Of a stretch of DNA of 64,000 nt, positions 21,249-33,110 are shown piece after piece; the first letter of the stretch is position 1; every line of letters starts with the position of its first letter. The notes below the pieces were generated by a model. The model ran no database searches and was not told the DNA's origin. It saw only the letters and a program-made list of their open reading frames with translations. Both the position numbers and the translations under genes were made by a program. This stretch comes from Dama dama (Eukaryota > Chordata > Mammalia > Artiodactyla > Cervidae), in contig NC_083714.1 of NCBI RefSeq assembly GCF_033118175.1, positions 12,524,001 to 12,588,000 of the forward strand, given 5' to 3'.

Positions 21249-22847
21249 TCAGTTCATTCAGTCACTCATTGTGTCTGACTCTTTGTGACCCCATAGACTG
21301 CAGCACGCCTGGCCTCCCTGTCCATCACCAACTCCTGGAGCTTCCTCAAACTCATGTCCATTGAGTCGGTGATGCCATCCAACCATCTCATCCTTGTCCC
21401 CTTCTCCTCCCACCTTCAGTCTTTCCTAGTATCAGGGTCTTATCAAATGAGTCAGCTCTTCACATAGGTGGCCAAAGTATTGAAGTTTCAGCTTCAGCAT
21501 CAGTCCTTCCAATGAACACCCAGGACTGATTTCCTTTAGGATGGACTGGTTGGATCTCCTTGCAGTCCAAGAGACTCTCAAGAGTCTTCTCCAACACCAC
21601 AGTTCAAAAGCATCAATTCTTTGGTGCTCAGCTTTCTTCACAGTCCTACTCTCACATCCATACATGACTACTGGAAAAACCATAGCTTTGTCTAGTTGGA
21701 CCTTTGTTGGCAAAGTAATGTTTCTGCTTTTTAATATGCTGTTTAGGTTGGTCATAGCTTTTCTGCCAAGGAGCAAGCGTCTTTTAATTGCATGGCTGCA
21801 GTCACCATCTGCAGTGATTTTGGATCCCAAGAAAATAAAGTCTGTCACTGTTTCCATTGTTTCCCCATCTGTTTGCCATGAAGTGATGGGACTGGTTTTT
21901 AAGTGATGATCTTAGTTTTCTTTTTTTTTTTTTTTAAGCCGACTTTTTTACTCTCCTCTTTCACTTTTATCAAGAGGCTCTTTAGTTTTTCTTCATTTCC
22001 TGCCATAATGGTGGTGTCATCTGCATATCTGAGGTTATTGTTATTTCTCCCAGAAATCTTGATTCAGCTTGTGTTTCATCCAGCCTGGCATTTTTCATGA
22101 TGTACTCTGCGTAGAAGTTAAATAAGCAGGGTGACAATATACAGCATTGACGTACACCTTTCCCGATTTGGAACAAGTTTGTTGTTCCATGTCCAGTTCT
22201 AACTGTTGCTTATTGACCTGCATACAGGTTTCTTAGGAGGCAGGTCAGGTGGTCTGGTATTCCAGTCTCTTTAGGAATTTTCCACAGCTTGTTGTGATCC
22301 ACACAGTCAAAGGCTTTGGTGTAGTCAGTAAAGCAGAAGTAGATGTTTTTCTCACTCTCTTTTTCTCTGATCCAGTGGATGTTGGGTATTTGGTCTCTGG
22401 TTCCTCTGCCTTTTCTAAATCCAGATTGAACATCTGGAAGTTCATGGTTCATGTATTGTTGAAGCCTGGCTTGGAGAATTTTGAGCATTGCTTTACTAGC
22501 ATGTTAGATGAGTGCAGTTGTGCGGTAGTGTGAACATTCTTTGGCCTTGCCTTTCTTTGGGATTGGAATGAAAACTGACCTTTTCCAGTCCTGTGGCCAC
22601 TGCTGAGTTTTCCAAATTTGCTGGCATATTGAGTACAGCACTTTCACAGCACCCATCATCTTTGAGGATTTGAAATAGTTCAGCTGGAATTCCATCACCT
22701 CTCCTAGTTCTGTTCGTAGTGATGCTTCCTAAGGCCCACTTGACTTCGCATTCCAGGATGTCGGGCTCTAGGTGAGTGATCACACCATCGTGGTTATCTG
22801 GGTCTGAAGATCTATTTTGTATAGTTCTGTGTATTCTTGCCACCTCT
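21249..22847 (-). mobile_element. BovB LINE, ~1.6 kb, antisense
   Basis: The 3' end lies at the left ('tcagttcattcagtcactca') and the 5' truncation point near 22847. Minus-strand reading-frame pieces cover the RT domain: 22496-22843 (with GDGIPAELFQ), 22210-22488 (with motif A FTDYTKAFDCVDH, catalytic Asp present), 21982-22176 and 21432-21857 (C-terminal part). The nucleotide sequence for YADD is present near 22012-22030 but is out of frame with its neighbours. No TSD was recognised. Confidence 0.95.
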
Positions 22848-24135
22848 AGCTAGGTGAGTTAATGAAAAGCTAAAACAGGAATTTATTATTTTAATAAACA
22901 TTTCAGGTAAATTTTAGAGTTTTCCTTTACTTACCTTTTTAAAAAAGTAGAACTTAAGTGGTGGTTTCGTTTTTCAAGTAAAGAATTTCAGAGTCTGCCA
23001 GAATAATCTAATGCCAGTAGTAATTCTATCATTGGCCACAAATGGGGACCAGTCTTCTTTAATTTGTATGTATTCTTTCATATAAAATGTAACGTGTATT
23101 CTCATCTTTTTCCCCCACTGAGTGCCAAACACCTTCCCAACACTAAAAAGAGTGATTTTGAATGCTGGATTCAACCTTTTGACATATATTTGGAGCAAAA
23201 TATGTAATGTGTGTGTGAATCCTGTGATATTATTTTAAGGTCTTATGAATGTATCCAAAATCTTTAATTGACACAAAAGTTGTGATAAAATAGAAATTCC
23301 CTTTTGGTAAAAAAAAAAAGGAAGACTTTTAAACTTTATGTTTTGAGTGTTCTGGATGAATTAGGAGTATCCAAGATTTGTGAAACATGTAGTAAATCTC
23401 TAATAAACAAAACACTTCAAGAAGATATCTTAGTTTTTAATTACTTACAAGTTCTATAATTTATTCCAAAGCCTTAATAAAACATTTTAACTAGTTTATG
23501 CTGTTTCCCAGTATTGGTTGAAAATAATTAGATTATATTACCTGTTGCTGCACTAATCTCCACCCCATTTTATTTCCCTGAAAAACAAAATCATGTTAGC
23601 CTCAGTGAGGCTGAGAGTGGAGCCTCAGTGAGTGTTTGAGAGTTGTCTTCATAGCCAAGATAGGGTATTGTGGTAGAGAGGTATACTTTTATTAGAGTTT
23701 ATGTTGCTGACAGGAAGGTACATTTTTTGAGTCTGTCTAGAAGATGATGTAAGTGAATGAGACTGGAAAAAATGAGGGTGGCATCCCATTAGGCATGTTG
23801 TATCCATCTTATTTTAGGATTCTGCACATTTCTTAGTCATTCCTTTAAGAGGCAGTCAGCATGTAGTGTGGGAGGTACATTCTCCTTCTCCACATTGTTG
23901 CTTTAATGTTTCACTTTATCACAGGAAATTTATTGGAAAGAGCAGGATTTGGAAGTTTTTTTTTTTTCTTCTGTAGAACTGGGTTACAGAGAGACTGCAC
24001 AGAGAGTTTATCCTGAGCAGAAAAGGGTCAGGAATTAGAATGGTGGACAGCCTTAGAATTTTGGTGTTTTGCAGTAGGTAGGACAGATTCTTTATTGTGG
24101 TAGTACATATCCCTGCAATGACTGGTTCTAAAGTT
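22848..24135. other. Intron, nothing recognised
   Basis: Mostly unique sequence. A short echo of 'ctcagtgagg' near 23600-23630 is too small to classify. Confidence 0.45.
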
Positions 24136-24296
24136 ATCATAGTAGTATAGTGTAATGGTTTAGTTTACAGCATGGACATTGACATCAGGCTTGGTTTAAG
24201 TCATGACTCTTCCACCTACTAATTATGCTAATATTATTGGCCCAAAATATCTTAATTCTTAGCATATAGTAAGTGTTCAATAAATGATAACCATAA
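24136..24296 (+). mobile_element. MIR SINE
   Basis: 'agtagtatagtgtaatggtt', then 'tcatgactcttccacctact', and the tail 'agtaagtgttcaataaatga' are the start, middle and end motifs of MIR. Confidence 0.85.
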
Positions 24297-25079
24297 TTTT
24301 CCTGCAGGATCTGTAGATTCTTTCAATATAATTTAGTGAAATCTAATTGCCTTTCTTTAGGCCTAGTAATTTATTTTCTTTCTTGATTCCCATCTCTGGT
24401 CTCTACCATGAAGTGGAAAAAATGCCATAGAAACACTGTTTTAGTTTATTTCTGGAGATATTGGCTAGACATTATACCAGTTAAGTTCACATATACCAAT
24501 ATTTGATATATTAAAAGCATATAATTTCTTACATAGTGTTGTCTGACTAGAGAGGAAATGGTCCAAAAGAGACAGGAAAATGGGGATGTGAAAGTAATTA
24601 TAAAGACTAAATTAAAACTAGCATATAAATAAGAAAACAAGTTTATCTGCAGCCATAGAGAAAAACTATTAAAACTTCTTAGCTCGCTTTAATTTCCTGG
24701 GAAGCTTCCCAAGGTTTTTAATTACTAAATGATGTATTTGGTTGAAACTAAATATTTAGATAGTTATAGTATGGATATGCATGTCTGCCTGCATGTATGT
24801 CACATATATGTAAATTTGTTACACCTAAGCTTATTTTGAGGGTCCTTCTCACCTGAAGGAAATTTAAATAAATACTTTAAATAGCTCAGGAAATACAGCA
24901 TACCATTTAGTAAATTTATGGGAACAAGTGAATAACTTAGCTATTCCAACAATGTTTTGCCTCCGCATTCCTTGGCGCAAACAGGGACCTCAAAGAAGCG
25001 TCCCTCATGGGAGTTGCCTTTGGAAATCTTACTGAAGAGGTCCAAGTCCCAATTCAGGCTCCCTCCCTTGTATTTTTCA
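24297..25079. other. Intron, nothing recognised
   Basis: AT-rich, no recognised family. Confidence 0.4.
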
Positions 25080-28000
25080 GTAGTCACCTTTATTGAAGTA
25101 TAGTTTCAATGCAGGAAACTGCATTCATTTTAAGTGCACAGTTTAATGAATTTTGAAGAATGTATACACCCTCAACAATATACCCTCAAACTATCCAGTA
25201 TCAACAATCAAGATACTAGATAGTTTCATCACCCCAAGAAGTTCACTTGTGTCCCTTCCCAGTAAAATCTTGTCCTGTTCCTATACTCTGATATCTTTTG
25301 CTGTGAATATTTGTATATACTCATCTTGTACACATAATTTTCATTTCTCTCAGGTTAATGCAAAAGAATGGAGTGTATAATGTATTTAACTTTATAAGAA
25401 ACTGCCCAAATATTTGTCAAAGTGATTTTACTATTTTACATTCTTACCAGCAGTATATAGAAAAATTATTTTCCAGTGAACAATTCACTGGTATTCAGTG
25501 GTATTTAGTACATTTAACCATGTTGTGCAACCACCACCTCTGTCTACTTCCAAACCTTTTTATTACTCCAAAATAAAACCTTATACCCAGTAAGCAGTTC
25601 CTCCCCATTTCCACCCTTCCTCCAGACCCTGGAAGCCACCAATCTGCATTCTGTCTATGAATTTACCTATTCTGAATATTTCAACCAAATGGAATCATAC
25701 ATTTTGTTTGTCCACTCATCCATTGATGGACATTTGGGTAGTTTATCTTTTGACAGTTATGAATAATGCTGTTATGAACATGTATGTAAATATATTTGTT
25801 TGAGTACCTGTTTTCAATACTTTGGAGTATGTACCTAGAGTAGAATTACTGGCTATATGGTAATTCCGTCTTTAAGTTTTTGAAGAATAATCAAACTATT
25901 TTCCTACTGGTAGTGCGCTAGCATTCCAATTTCTCCATATCCTTTCAACACTTGTTATTTTCTGTTTTATTATTATTGCCATTCTAGTTTGTTAATGAAG
26001 TAATTCTTCATTGTGGTTTTTATTTGCTTTTTTTTTTTTTACTGACTAATGATGTTGAGAATCTTTTCATGTGCCTGTTTGCCACCTGTTATCTTTGGAA
26101 AATGTCTCTTTAAGGCTTTTGCCTGTTTTATAATTGGGCTATTTGTCTTTTTGTTGTTGGGTTGTGAGAGTTCTGTATACGTTCTGGGTACTAGATGAAT
26201 ACATGACTTCAAATATCTTCTCTCATTCTTTAAATTGTCTTTTAACTTTCTTAATATGATTTTATGCACAATTAAAAATTTTTTCATGAACTCCAGTTTA
26301 TCTTTTTTGTTTTGTTACTCACACTTTTGGTGTCATATCTAAGACTCCATTGCCAAATCCACGGTCATGAGGATTTATTCCTGTTTTATTACTGGAGTTT
26401 CATGACTTTAAATTTTATATTTTAGTCATTGATCCATTTTTAATTAGTTTTTTGTAAATGACATGAGGTAGTGGTCCAACTTCATTCTTTCATGTGTGGA
26501 TATCCAGTTGTCCCAGCACTATTTGTTGGAGAGACTATCCTTTCCCATTAAATGGTTGGGGAACCCTTCTGAAAAATCAGTTCACCATAGAGATTGATTT
26601 CTGGGCATTTAATTCTATTCCATGGACTATTTGTTTATCCTTATGCCAGTACCATAGTTTTGATGATTTGGTTGCCCTACCTGGAGTTATTGAACTTCTT
26701 GAATGTATAAATTCATGTATAATGAAACTTTGAAAGTTTTCAGCTACAACTTCTTCAAATATTCTTTCTTAGCCTTTTCCTCTCTCTTCTGGTATTCCAG
26801 AATATATATGTTGGTTTGCTTGAAGGTATTCCATAGGTCCCTTAGGCTCTGTTCTTTTTTCCTCCTTTCTTTTTCTTTCTGTTATTCAGATGGGATAATT
26901 TTAATTATGTTTGATTTTCATTGGTTCTTCTGCTTCGTAATATCTGATGTTGAACTCTTATGAGGTTTTCATTTCAGATATTGTGCTTTTGAGCTCTAGA
27001 TTTTCTATTTGGTTCCTTTTTGTACTATTTAAATTTTGTTGATATTTTTCTTTTGTTTACACATTGTTTTTGTGGTTTCCTTTAGTTCTTGGTCCATGGT
27101 TTTCTTCTGCTCTTTGAGCATATTTAAAATAGTTGCTTTAAGTCTTTGTCTAATAAGGCCAATGTCTGTACTTCCTTAGTGATGATTTCTGTCAATTTTT
27201 TTTTTCTTGAATGGGCTATACTTTCCTGTTTCTTTGTATGCTTTATAATATTTGGTTGAAAATGGAATTTGAATTTTTTCTTCCAATTTTATTGAGATAT
27301 AATTGGCATACAGTTTAAGATTGGCATACATGTTTAAGATGTACAGTATAATGATTTGACTTTTATATGTCATGAAATGATTATCACAATAAGCTTACTG
27401 AACATCCATCATCACATACGGATACATAATTAAAGAACTAGAGAAACATTTTTTTCCTTGTGAAGAGAACTCTTAGGATTTACTGTCTCAACAACTTTTC
27501 ATATATAACATACAGCAGTGTTAGTTATATTTATCATGTTGTACATTACATTCCTGGGCTACCCAAGTGGCTCAGTGGTAAAGCATCCATTTGGGAATGC
27601 AAGAGCCACAGGAGATGAGGGTTCAATCCCTGGATTGGGAAGATCCCCCAGAGGAGGAAATGGCAACCCACTCCAGTATTCTTGCCTGGAAAATCTCATG
27701 GACGGAGGAGCCTGGTGGGCTACAGTTCATGGGGTCGCAAAGAGTCAGACACAACTGAGCAGGCATGCATGCACACACGTTAGATTCCTAGTACTTATTT
27801 ATCTTCTCATTGGAAGTTTGTCCCTTTTGACTCCTGTCATCCAATTCTCTCCATCCCCCACCCATGGTAGCCACAAATCTGGTCGTTTTTTCATGAGTTT
27901 GTTTTTGAAGTATAATTGCCCTATTTCACTCTGTTAGTTCTTATTATGCAACATAGTGATTTGGTATTTCTATACATTTTGAAAGTATTACCAGTATAAA

Positions 28001-29110
28001 TCTAGTTATAATATGTCACCATATGAAGATATTTCATGGTTATTGACTATGTTTTCCGCACTGTACATTTCACACCTTGACTCATTTATTTTGCAACTGG
28101 AAGTTTATACTTCTTAATCTCCCACATCTATTTCTTTCTTCCCCCCATCACCTCCCCTGCAGCAACCACCTATTTGTTCTCTGTATCTGTGACTTTGTTT
28201 CTGTTTAGTGAGATTTGCCCATTTGTTTTGTTTTTTTAGATTCCACATGTAAGTGAAATCACATAGTATTTGTCTTCCTCTGACTTAGTTCACTAGGATA
28301 AAACTCTCTAGGTCCATCCATGTTGTTACAAGTAACAAGATTTCAGTTTTTTTTTGTTTTTTGTTTTTTGGCTGAGTAATAGTCTTCTTTATTCATCTTG
28401 TTTATCCATTCATCTATCATTGGGCACTTAGGTTGCTTCTGTATCTTGGCTCTTGTAAATAATGCTGCAGTAAAAGAGGGGAACATATATTTTTCAAAGT
28501 AATATTTTATTTTCTTGGGATAAGTACCCAGCAGTGGAGTCGCTGGGTCATATAGTAGTTCTATTTTTAACTTTTGAGGAATTTCTATACTGTTTTCCAT
28601 AGTGAGTGCACCAATTTACATTCTTCCAGCAGTTCACAAGGATTCCCTTTCCTCCGTATCCTCACCAACACCTGTCTTTTTGATGATAGCCATTCTGATA
28701 TGTGTGAGGTGATATTTCATTGTGGCTTTGATTTGCATTTTCCTGACAGATAGTTGCTGAGCATCCTTTCACGTGCTTGTTGGCAGTCTGTGTGCCTTCT
28801 TTGGAAAAATGTCTAAATAGATCCTCTGCCCATTTTTTCAGTTGGGTTGGTTACTTATTTGCTGTTGAGTTGAGTTCTTTATATATTTTGGATATTAACC
28901 CCTTTTTGGATGTATTGTTTAGCGTTATCTTCTCCCATTCAATAGGTGGCCTTTTTGGTTGGTTGATAGTTTCCTTTATTGTGCAAAAGTTTTTCAGTTT
29001 AATGTTGTCTAATATGTTTATTTTGCTATTCCTTCCCTTGCCTGAGAGGATATATACAAACAAAAATGTTGCTAAGACTAGGTATTTGTATAATTTAATG
29101 TGGTAACTCT
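25080..29110 (-). mobile_element. Old antisense L1 block (two or more copies)
   Basis: A first antisense copy begins at about 25080 ('tattgaagtatagtttcaat') and runs into ORF2 ('gtcatatctaagactccatt'). 26780-27275 is T-rich old L1-like sequence. A second copy begins at about 27276 ('tattgagatataattggcat') and continues to 29110 with 'ccttccctccgtatcctcac'-like ORF2 sequence. Bov-tA (27556-27779) splits the second. Minus-strand peptide 28343-28600 (KIELLYDPATPLLGTYPKK) is the recognisable C-terminal L1 ORF2 part. Confidence 0.75.
27556..27779 (+). mobile_element. Bov-tA SINE in L1
   Basis: Starts 'gggctacccaagtggctcag', with 'gagggttcaatccctggatt' and a complete BovA tail. Flanks ttacattcct (27546-27555) and ttagattcct (27780-27789) are a probable TSD with one change. 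Confidence 0.93.
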
Positions 29111-29340
29111 GCCAGAGTTTGTTACTGCTGATTGTTGAAAGCTGCAGTTATCTGTTCGGAGACTTTAAAACCTATTTTTGCAGAGACCATATCCCTTGTC
29201 ATGTGTGGTGCTGAAATTTGTGTTTCTTTAGGTTACGTTTGGATAGATATTTCTTTGAATGCCAAGAATCAATAAAAGAGAGAAGAGAATTAAATAAAAA
29301 AGATGAGGGAGAGGAAAAATCTCTCTGTTTCTCTATATAT
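29111..29340. other. Intron, nothing recognised
   Basis: A short stretch between old L1 and the BovB complex. No family recognised. Confidence 0.4.
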
Positions 29341-29805
29341 TTGTTGTTGTTCAGTTGCTCAGTCCTGTCCAACTCTTTGTGACCCCATGGACTGCAGCAT
29401 GCCAGGCATCTCTGTCCTTCACCATCTCCCAGAGTTTGCTCAAACTCATGTCCATGGAGTCAATGATGCCATCCAACCATTTTGTCCTCTGTTGTCCCCT
29501 TCTCCTCCTGCCCTCAAACTTTCCCAGCATCAGGGTCTTTTCTAATGAGTCAGCTCTTTGCATCAGGTGGCCAAAGTATTGGAGCTTCAACTTCACCATC
29601 AGTCCTTCCAATGAATATTCAGAATTGGTTTCCTTGAGGATTTACTGGTTTGATCTCTTTGCAGTCCAAGGGAGACTCAAGAGTCTTCTCCAACACCACA
29701 GTTCAAAAGCATCAATTCTTCGTGGCTCAGCCTTCTTTATGGTCCAACTCTCACACCCATACATGACTACAGGAAAAACCATAGCTATGACTATAAGGAC
29801 ATCTA
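29341..29805 (-). mobile_element. BovB complex, left antisense segment
   Basis: The 3' end of an antisense BovB, from the tail ('ttgttgttgttcagttgctc') to 'aaaaaccatagctatgacta'. It is interrupted by a sense BovB (29820-30470). Confidence 0.93.
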
Positions 29806-29819
29806 TTGCTTCCCCATAG

Positions 29820-30470
29820 TGCATCACTTCATGGCAAAGAGATGGGGAAACAGTGGAAACCATGGCTGACTTTATTTTTCTGGGCTCCAAAATCACTGCA
29901 GATGGTGATTGTAGCCATGAAATTAAAAGACGGTTACTCCTTGGAAGGAAAGTTATGACCAACCTAGATAGCATATTAAAAAGCAGAGACATTACTTTGC
30001 CAACAACAGTCCGTCTAGTCAAGGCTATGGTTTTTCCAGTGGTCATGTATGGATGTGAGAGTTGAACTGTAAAGAAAGCTGAGTGCTGAACTCAGTTTGA
30101 TGCTTTTGAACTGTGGTGTTGGACTCTTGAGATTCCCTTGGACTGCAAGGAGATCCAACCAGTCCATCCTAAAGGAGATCAGTCCTGGGTATTCATTGGA
30201 AGGACTGATGTTGAAGTTGAAACTCCAATACTCTTGCCACCTGATGCTAAGAGCTGACTCATTGGAAAAGTCCCTGATGCTGGGAAAGATTGAGGGCAGG
30301 AGGAGAAGGGGACGACAGAGGATGAGGTGGTTGGATGGCATCACTGGCTTGATGGACATGGGTTTGGGTGGACCCCAGGAGTTGGTGATGGACAGGGAGG
30401 CCTGGAGTGCTGTGGTTCATGGGGTCGCAAAGAGTCGGACATGACTGAGTGACTGAACTGAACTGAACTG
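29820..30470 (+). mobile_element. BovB complex, sense insertion
   Basis: A 5'-truncated sense BovB from 'catcacttcatggcaaagag' to the full tail 'gtgactgaactgaactgaac'. Reading-frame pieces 29853-30065 and 30097-30444 are the RT C-terminal region, separated by a frame change. Its last ~470 bp are complementary to 29341-29805. Confidence 0.92.
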
Positions 30471-31030
30471 ATGGAACTGGATGCCATGATCTTAGTTTTT
30501 TGAATGTTGAGTTTTAAGCCAGCCTTTTCACTCTCCTCTTTCACTCATCACTCTCTTCTTTTAGTTCCTCTTCACTCTCTGCCATAAGGGTGGTGTCATC
30601 TGAATATCTGAGGTTGTTGATATTTCTCCTGGCAATCTTGATTCCAGCTTGTGTTTCATCCAGCCCATCATTTCTCATGATGTACTCTTCATAGAAGTTA
30701 AATAAGCAGGGTGACAATATACAGACTTGACATACTCCTTTCCCAATTTGGAACCAGTCCTTTGTTCCATGTCCAATTCTAACTTTTGGTTCTTGATCTG
30801 CATATAAATTTCTCAGGAGGCAGGTAAGGTGGTCTGGTATTCCCATCTCTTTAAGAATTTTCCACAGTTTGTTGTGATCCACACAGTCAAAGGCTTTAGT
30901 GTAGTCAGTGAAGCAGAAGTTGATGTTTTTCTGGAATTCTCTTGCTTTTTCTATGATACAATGGGTGTTGTCAATTTGATCTCTCGTTGTTCTGCCTTTT
31001 CTAAATCCAGCTTAAATTCTGAAAGTTCTC
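30471..31030 (-). mobile_element. BovB complex, right antisense segment
   Basis: Antisense BovB continues upstream of the left segment, after a gap of roughly 170-190 consensus bases lost at the insertion point. The minus-strand peptide 30541-30882 carries FNFYEEYIMRN and NNLRYSDDTTLM, so RT motif C has YSDD instead of YADD. The right edge abuts the mariner. Confidence 0.9.
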
Positions 31031-31115
31031 TGTATATATTAGGTTGGTGCAAGTGTAATTGCTATTTTGGACTGTGAATTTTAAATCAGTATAACTAGAC
31101 TCAAACACATCTTTA

Positions 31116-32161
31116 TTAATCAAAATAGTAACCATTATAATCAGCATATTTTTGCCCACCAGAAATAAGTTTATTTACTCCTGTAGCATAAGAATCCATG
31201 CTTCAGAATTCAATGAACTCTTAAAAAAAAAAAGAGAGAATTCAATGAACTCTTGGAAAGCATTTTCTGCCTCCTGCTGGTTATGGAAGTGTTTTCCCTG
31301 CAAAAAGTTGTCAAGATGCTTGAAGAAATGGTAGTCGGTTGGTGAGAGGTTAGATGAATATGGTGGATGAGGCAAAACTTCACAGCCCTATTTGTTCCAC
31401 TTTTGAAGCATTGGTTGTATGATGTGTGGGCGGGCATTGTCATGGAGAGGAATTGGGCCCTTTCTTGCCAGCTGAAGATGTTGCAGTTTTCGGTGCATCT
31501 CATCAGTTTGCTGAGCATACTACTCAGATGTAATGGTTTTGCAGAGATTCAAAAAGCTGTGGTGGGTCAGATGGGCACCTGACCACCAAACAGTGACCAT
31601 GACTTTTTTTGGTGCAGGTTTTGCTTTGGGAAGTGCTTCGGAGCTTCTTCTCAGTCCAACCATTAAACTGGTCATCACCTGGTGTCATATAAAATCCACT
31701 TTTTCATTGTACATCACAGTCTGATGGAGAAATGGTTCGTTGTTGTGTACAATAAGAGAAGATGACACTTCAAAATGACAACTTTTTTGATTTGTGGTCA
31801 GCTCCTGAGGCACCCACTTATCAAGCTTTTGCACCTTTCCAATTTGCTTCAAATGCTGAACGACCGTAGAATGGTTGACATTGAGTTCTTGGGCAACTTC
31901 TTGTGTAATTTTAAGAGATTCAGCTTTGATGATGGCTCTTAATAGGTCATCGTCAACTTCCAATGGCCAACCAGTATGCTCCTCATCGTCAAGGCTCTCA
32001 TCTCCTTTGCAAAACTTCTTGAACCATCACTGCACTGTACATTCATTAGCAGTTCCTGGACCAAATGCCTTGTTGATGTTGTGAGTTGTCTCCACTGCTT
32101 TATGACCCATTTTGAACTCAATTGAGAAAATCACTTGGATTTGATTTTTGTCTAATATCAT
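31116..32161 (-). pseudogene. Mariner transposase pseudogene
   Basis: The start ATG is at 32161-32159 (MILDKNQIQVIFSIEFKMGH) and the frame ends at a TAA at 31118-31116. The N-terminal helix-turn-helix region runs into HSTVVQHLKQIGKVQKLDKW, typical of the SETMAR/Hsmar1 group. Breaks: an in-frame TGA after ...NECTVQ near 32025, several frame changes, and a 32-nt insertion-plus-duplication at 31223-31254. Of the DDD triad, the first site reads YNEKV where CDEKW is usual (D to N), the second (HDNARPH) is kept, and the third reads PPYSSNLSPTDY where SPDL is usual (D to N). A cut-and-paste transposase with these changes cannot be active. Confidence 0.93.
31205..31254 (+). repeat. 18-bp duplication flanking a bare poly(A)
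   Basis: agaattcaatgaactctt occurs at 31205-31222 and 31237-31254 with only A11 plus GAG between. It has the form of a retrotransposition event that delivered nothing but a poly(A) tail, inserted into the mariner. Confidence 0.85.
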
Positions 32162-32344
32162 TTCCCTAGTCTAAAATAAATATAAAATACACAGCAAGTA
32201 ATAAGTCATTAGCAAAAAAACAAAGTGAGAAATGTGCATTAAAATGATGTATAACATAACCACATTTATTTAAGAATGTATTTTAATATCAAATGGCAAA
32301 TTTCAACAATGCAAAACCACAAGTACTTTTGTACCAACTTAATA

Positions 32345-32624
32345 CCTATCTGTGTGTTGTGTATTGCAGCACTCTTTCACTACTTAGCCAGGCCGTGTAT
32401 AACTCTGCCTTTGCTTTTACTTCCTGCTTACACTGTGCCTGGAGATCAGCTAGAGTGAAAATTCAAGGTTTTCTCGGGTCTTTCCTGAGCATGAGTCCTC
32501 CTCTGGGCATAGGCCTGGTTTGTAAAATTTTCTAGTATACATGGCCACTTTTCAGTGTCCTAATATTCCCAAAGAAACTCTCTCTCCTGCTTTTTTTCCT
32601 CCCAGAGTTTTGGCACTCCATATA
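32345..32624. other. Intron, nothing recognised
   Basis: Sequence right of the mariner; it does not continue the BovB seen on the left. Confidence 0.35.
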
Positions 32625-33110
32625 CCTCACCTGCTGGGATTTTGATTGGGATTGCATGTCATCTATAGTTCAGTAGACTTTAATGATATTGAGTTTTTTT
32701 TTTTTTTATTATTATTATTATTTTTTTCCAGTGGGTTTTGTCATACATTGATATGAATCAGCCATGGATTTACATGTATTCCCAATCCTGATCCCCCCTC
32801 CCACCTCCCTCTCCACCCGATTCCTCTGATATTGAGTTTTTTAATACAAGTCTGTATTTATTTTTTGGTCTTCCTTCATTTCTTTTAGCAATATCTTATA
32901 CTTTTCAGTGTATCAGTTTTATAATTTCTATCAATATTAGTACTTTTTATAGATTCTCAAGAATCTTCTGTAGGCACAATTATGTTGTCTTTCCATTCTC
33001 TATGTATTGTTTTCTTTGCCTTGCTCTCTTGGCTAGGAATTCAGTACAATATTCAGTAGAAGCAGTGAGAGCAAAGTGGTAAGATCAATCATCCCTGCTT
33101 TGTTTCTGTT
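32625..33110 (-). mobile_element. Old antisense L1 ORF2 fragment
   Basis: 'ttgattgggattgcatgtca' and 'tatacttttcagtgtatcag' are antisense ORF2 sequence. Split by a young L1 tail at 32700-32826. Confidence 0.65.
32700..32826 (-). mobile_element. Young L1 tail (~127 bp) with 16-bp TSD
   Basis: Poly(T)/(TTA)n, then 'ccagtgggttttgtcataca', then the complement of the L1 3' end. Direct repeats tgatattgagtttttt at 32684-32699 and 32827-32842 are identical. Confidence 0.93.

Larger units (their letters stand above)
31039..32342 (-). mobile_element. Full-length mariner DNA transposon (1304 bp)
   Basis: Terminal inverted repeats are visible: 'ttaggttggtgcaagtgtaa' at 31039 and, on the other strand, 'ttaagttggtacaaaagtac' from 32342. 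Both ends are flanked by TA (31037-31038 and 32343-32344), the mariner target duplication. The length matches the Hsmar1-type family (about 1.3 kb). The transposase reads on the minus strand and is dead. The element abuts BovB on its left. Confidence 0.96.

Noticed and set aside
31685..31963. HTH-containing peptide as a domesticated transposase
   Set aside because: It sits inside an intact mariner with TA flanks and is broken by a stop and frameshifts, so it is a dead copy, not a host fusion gene.
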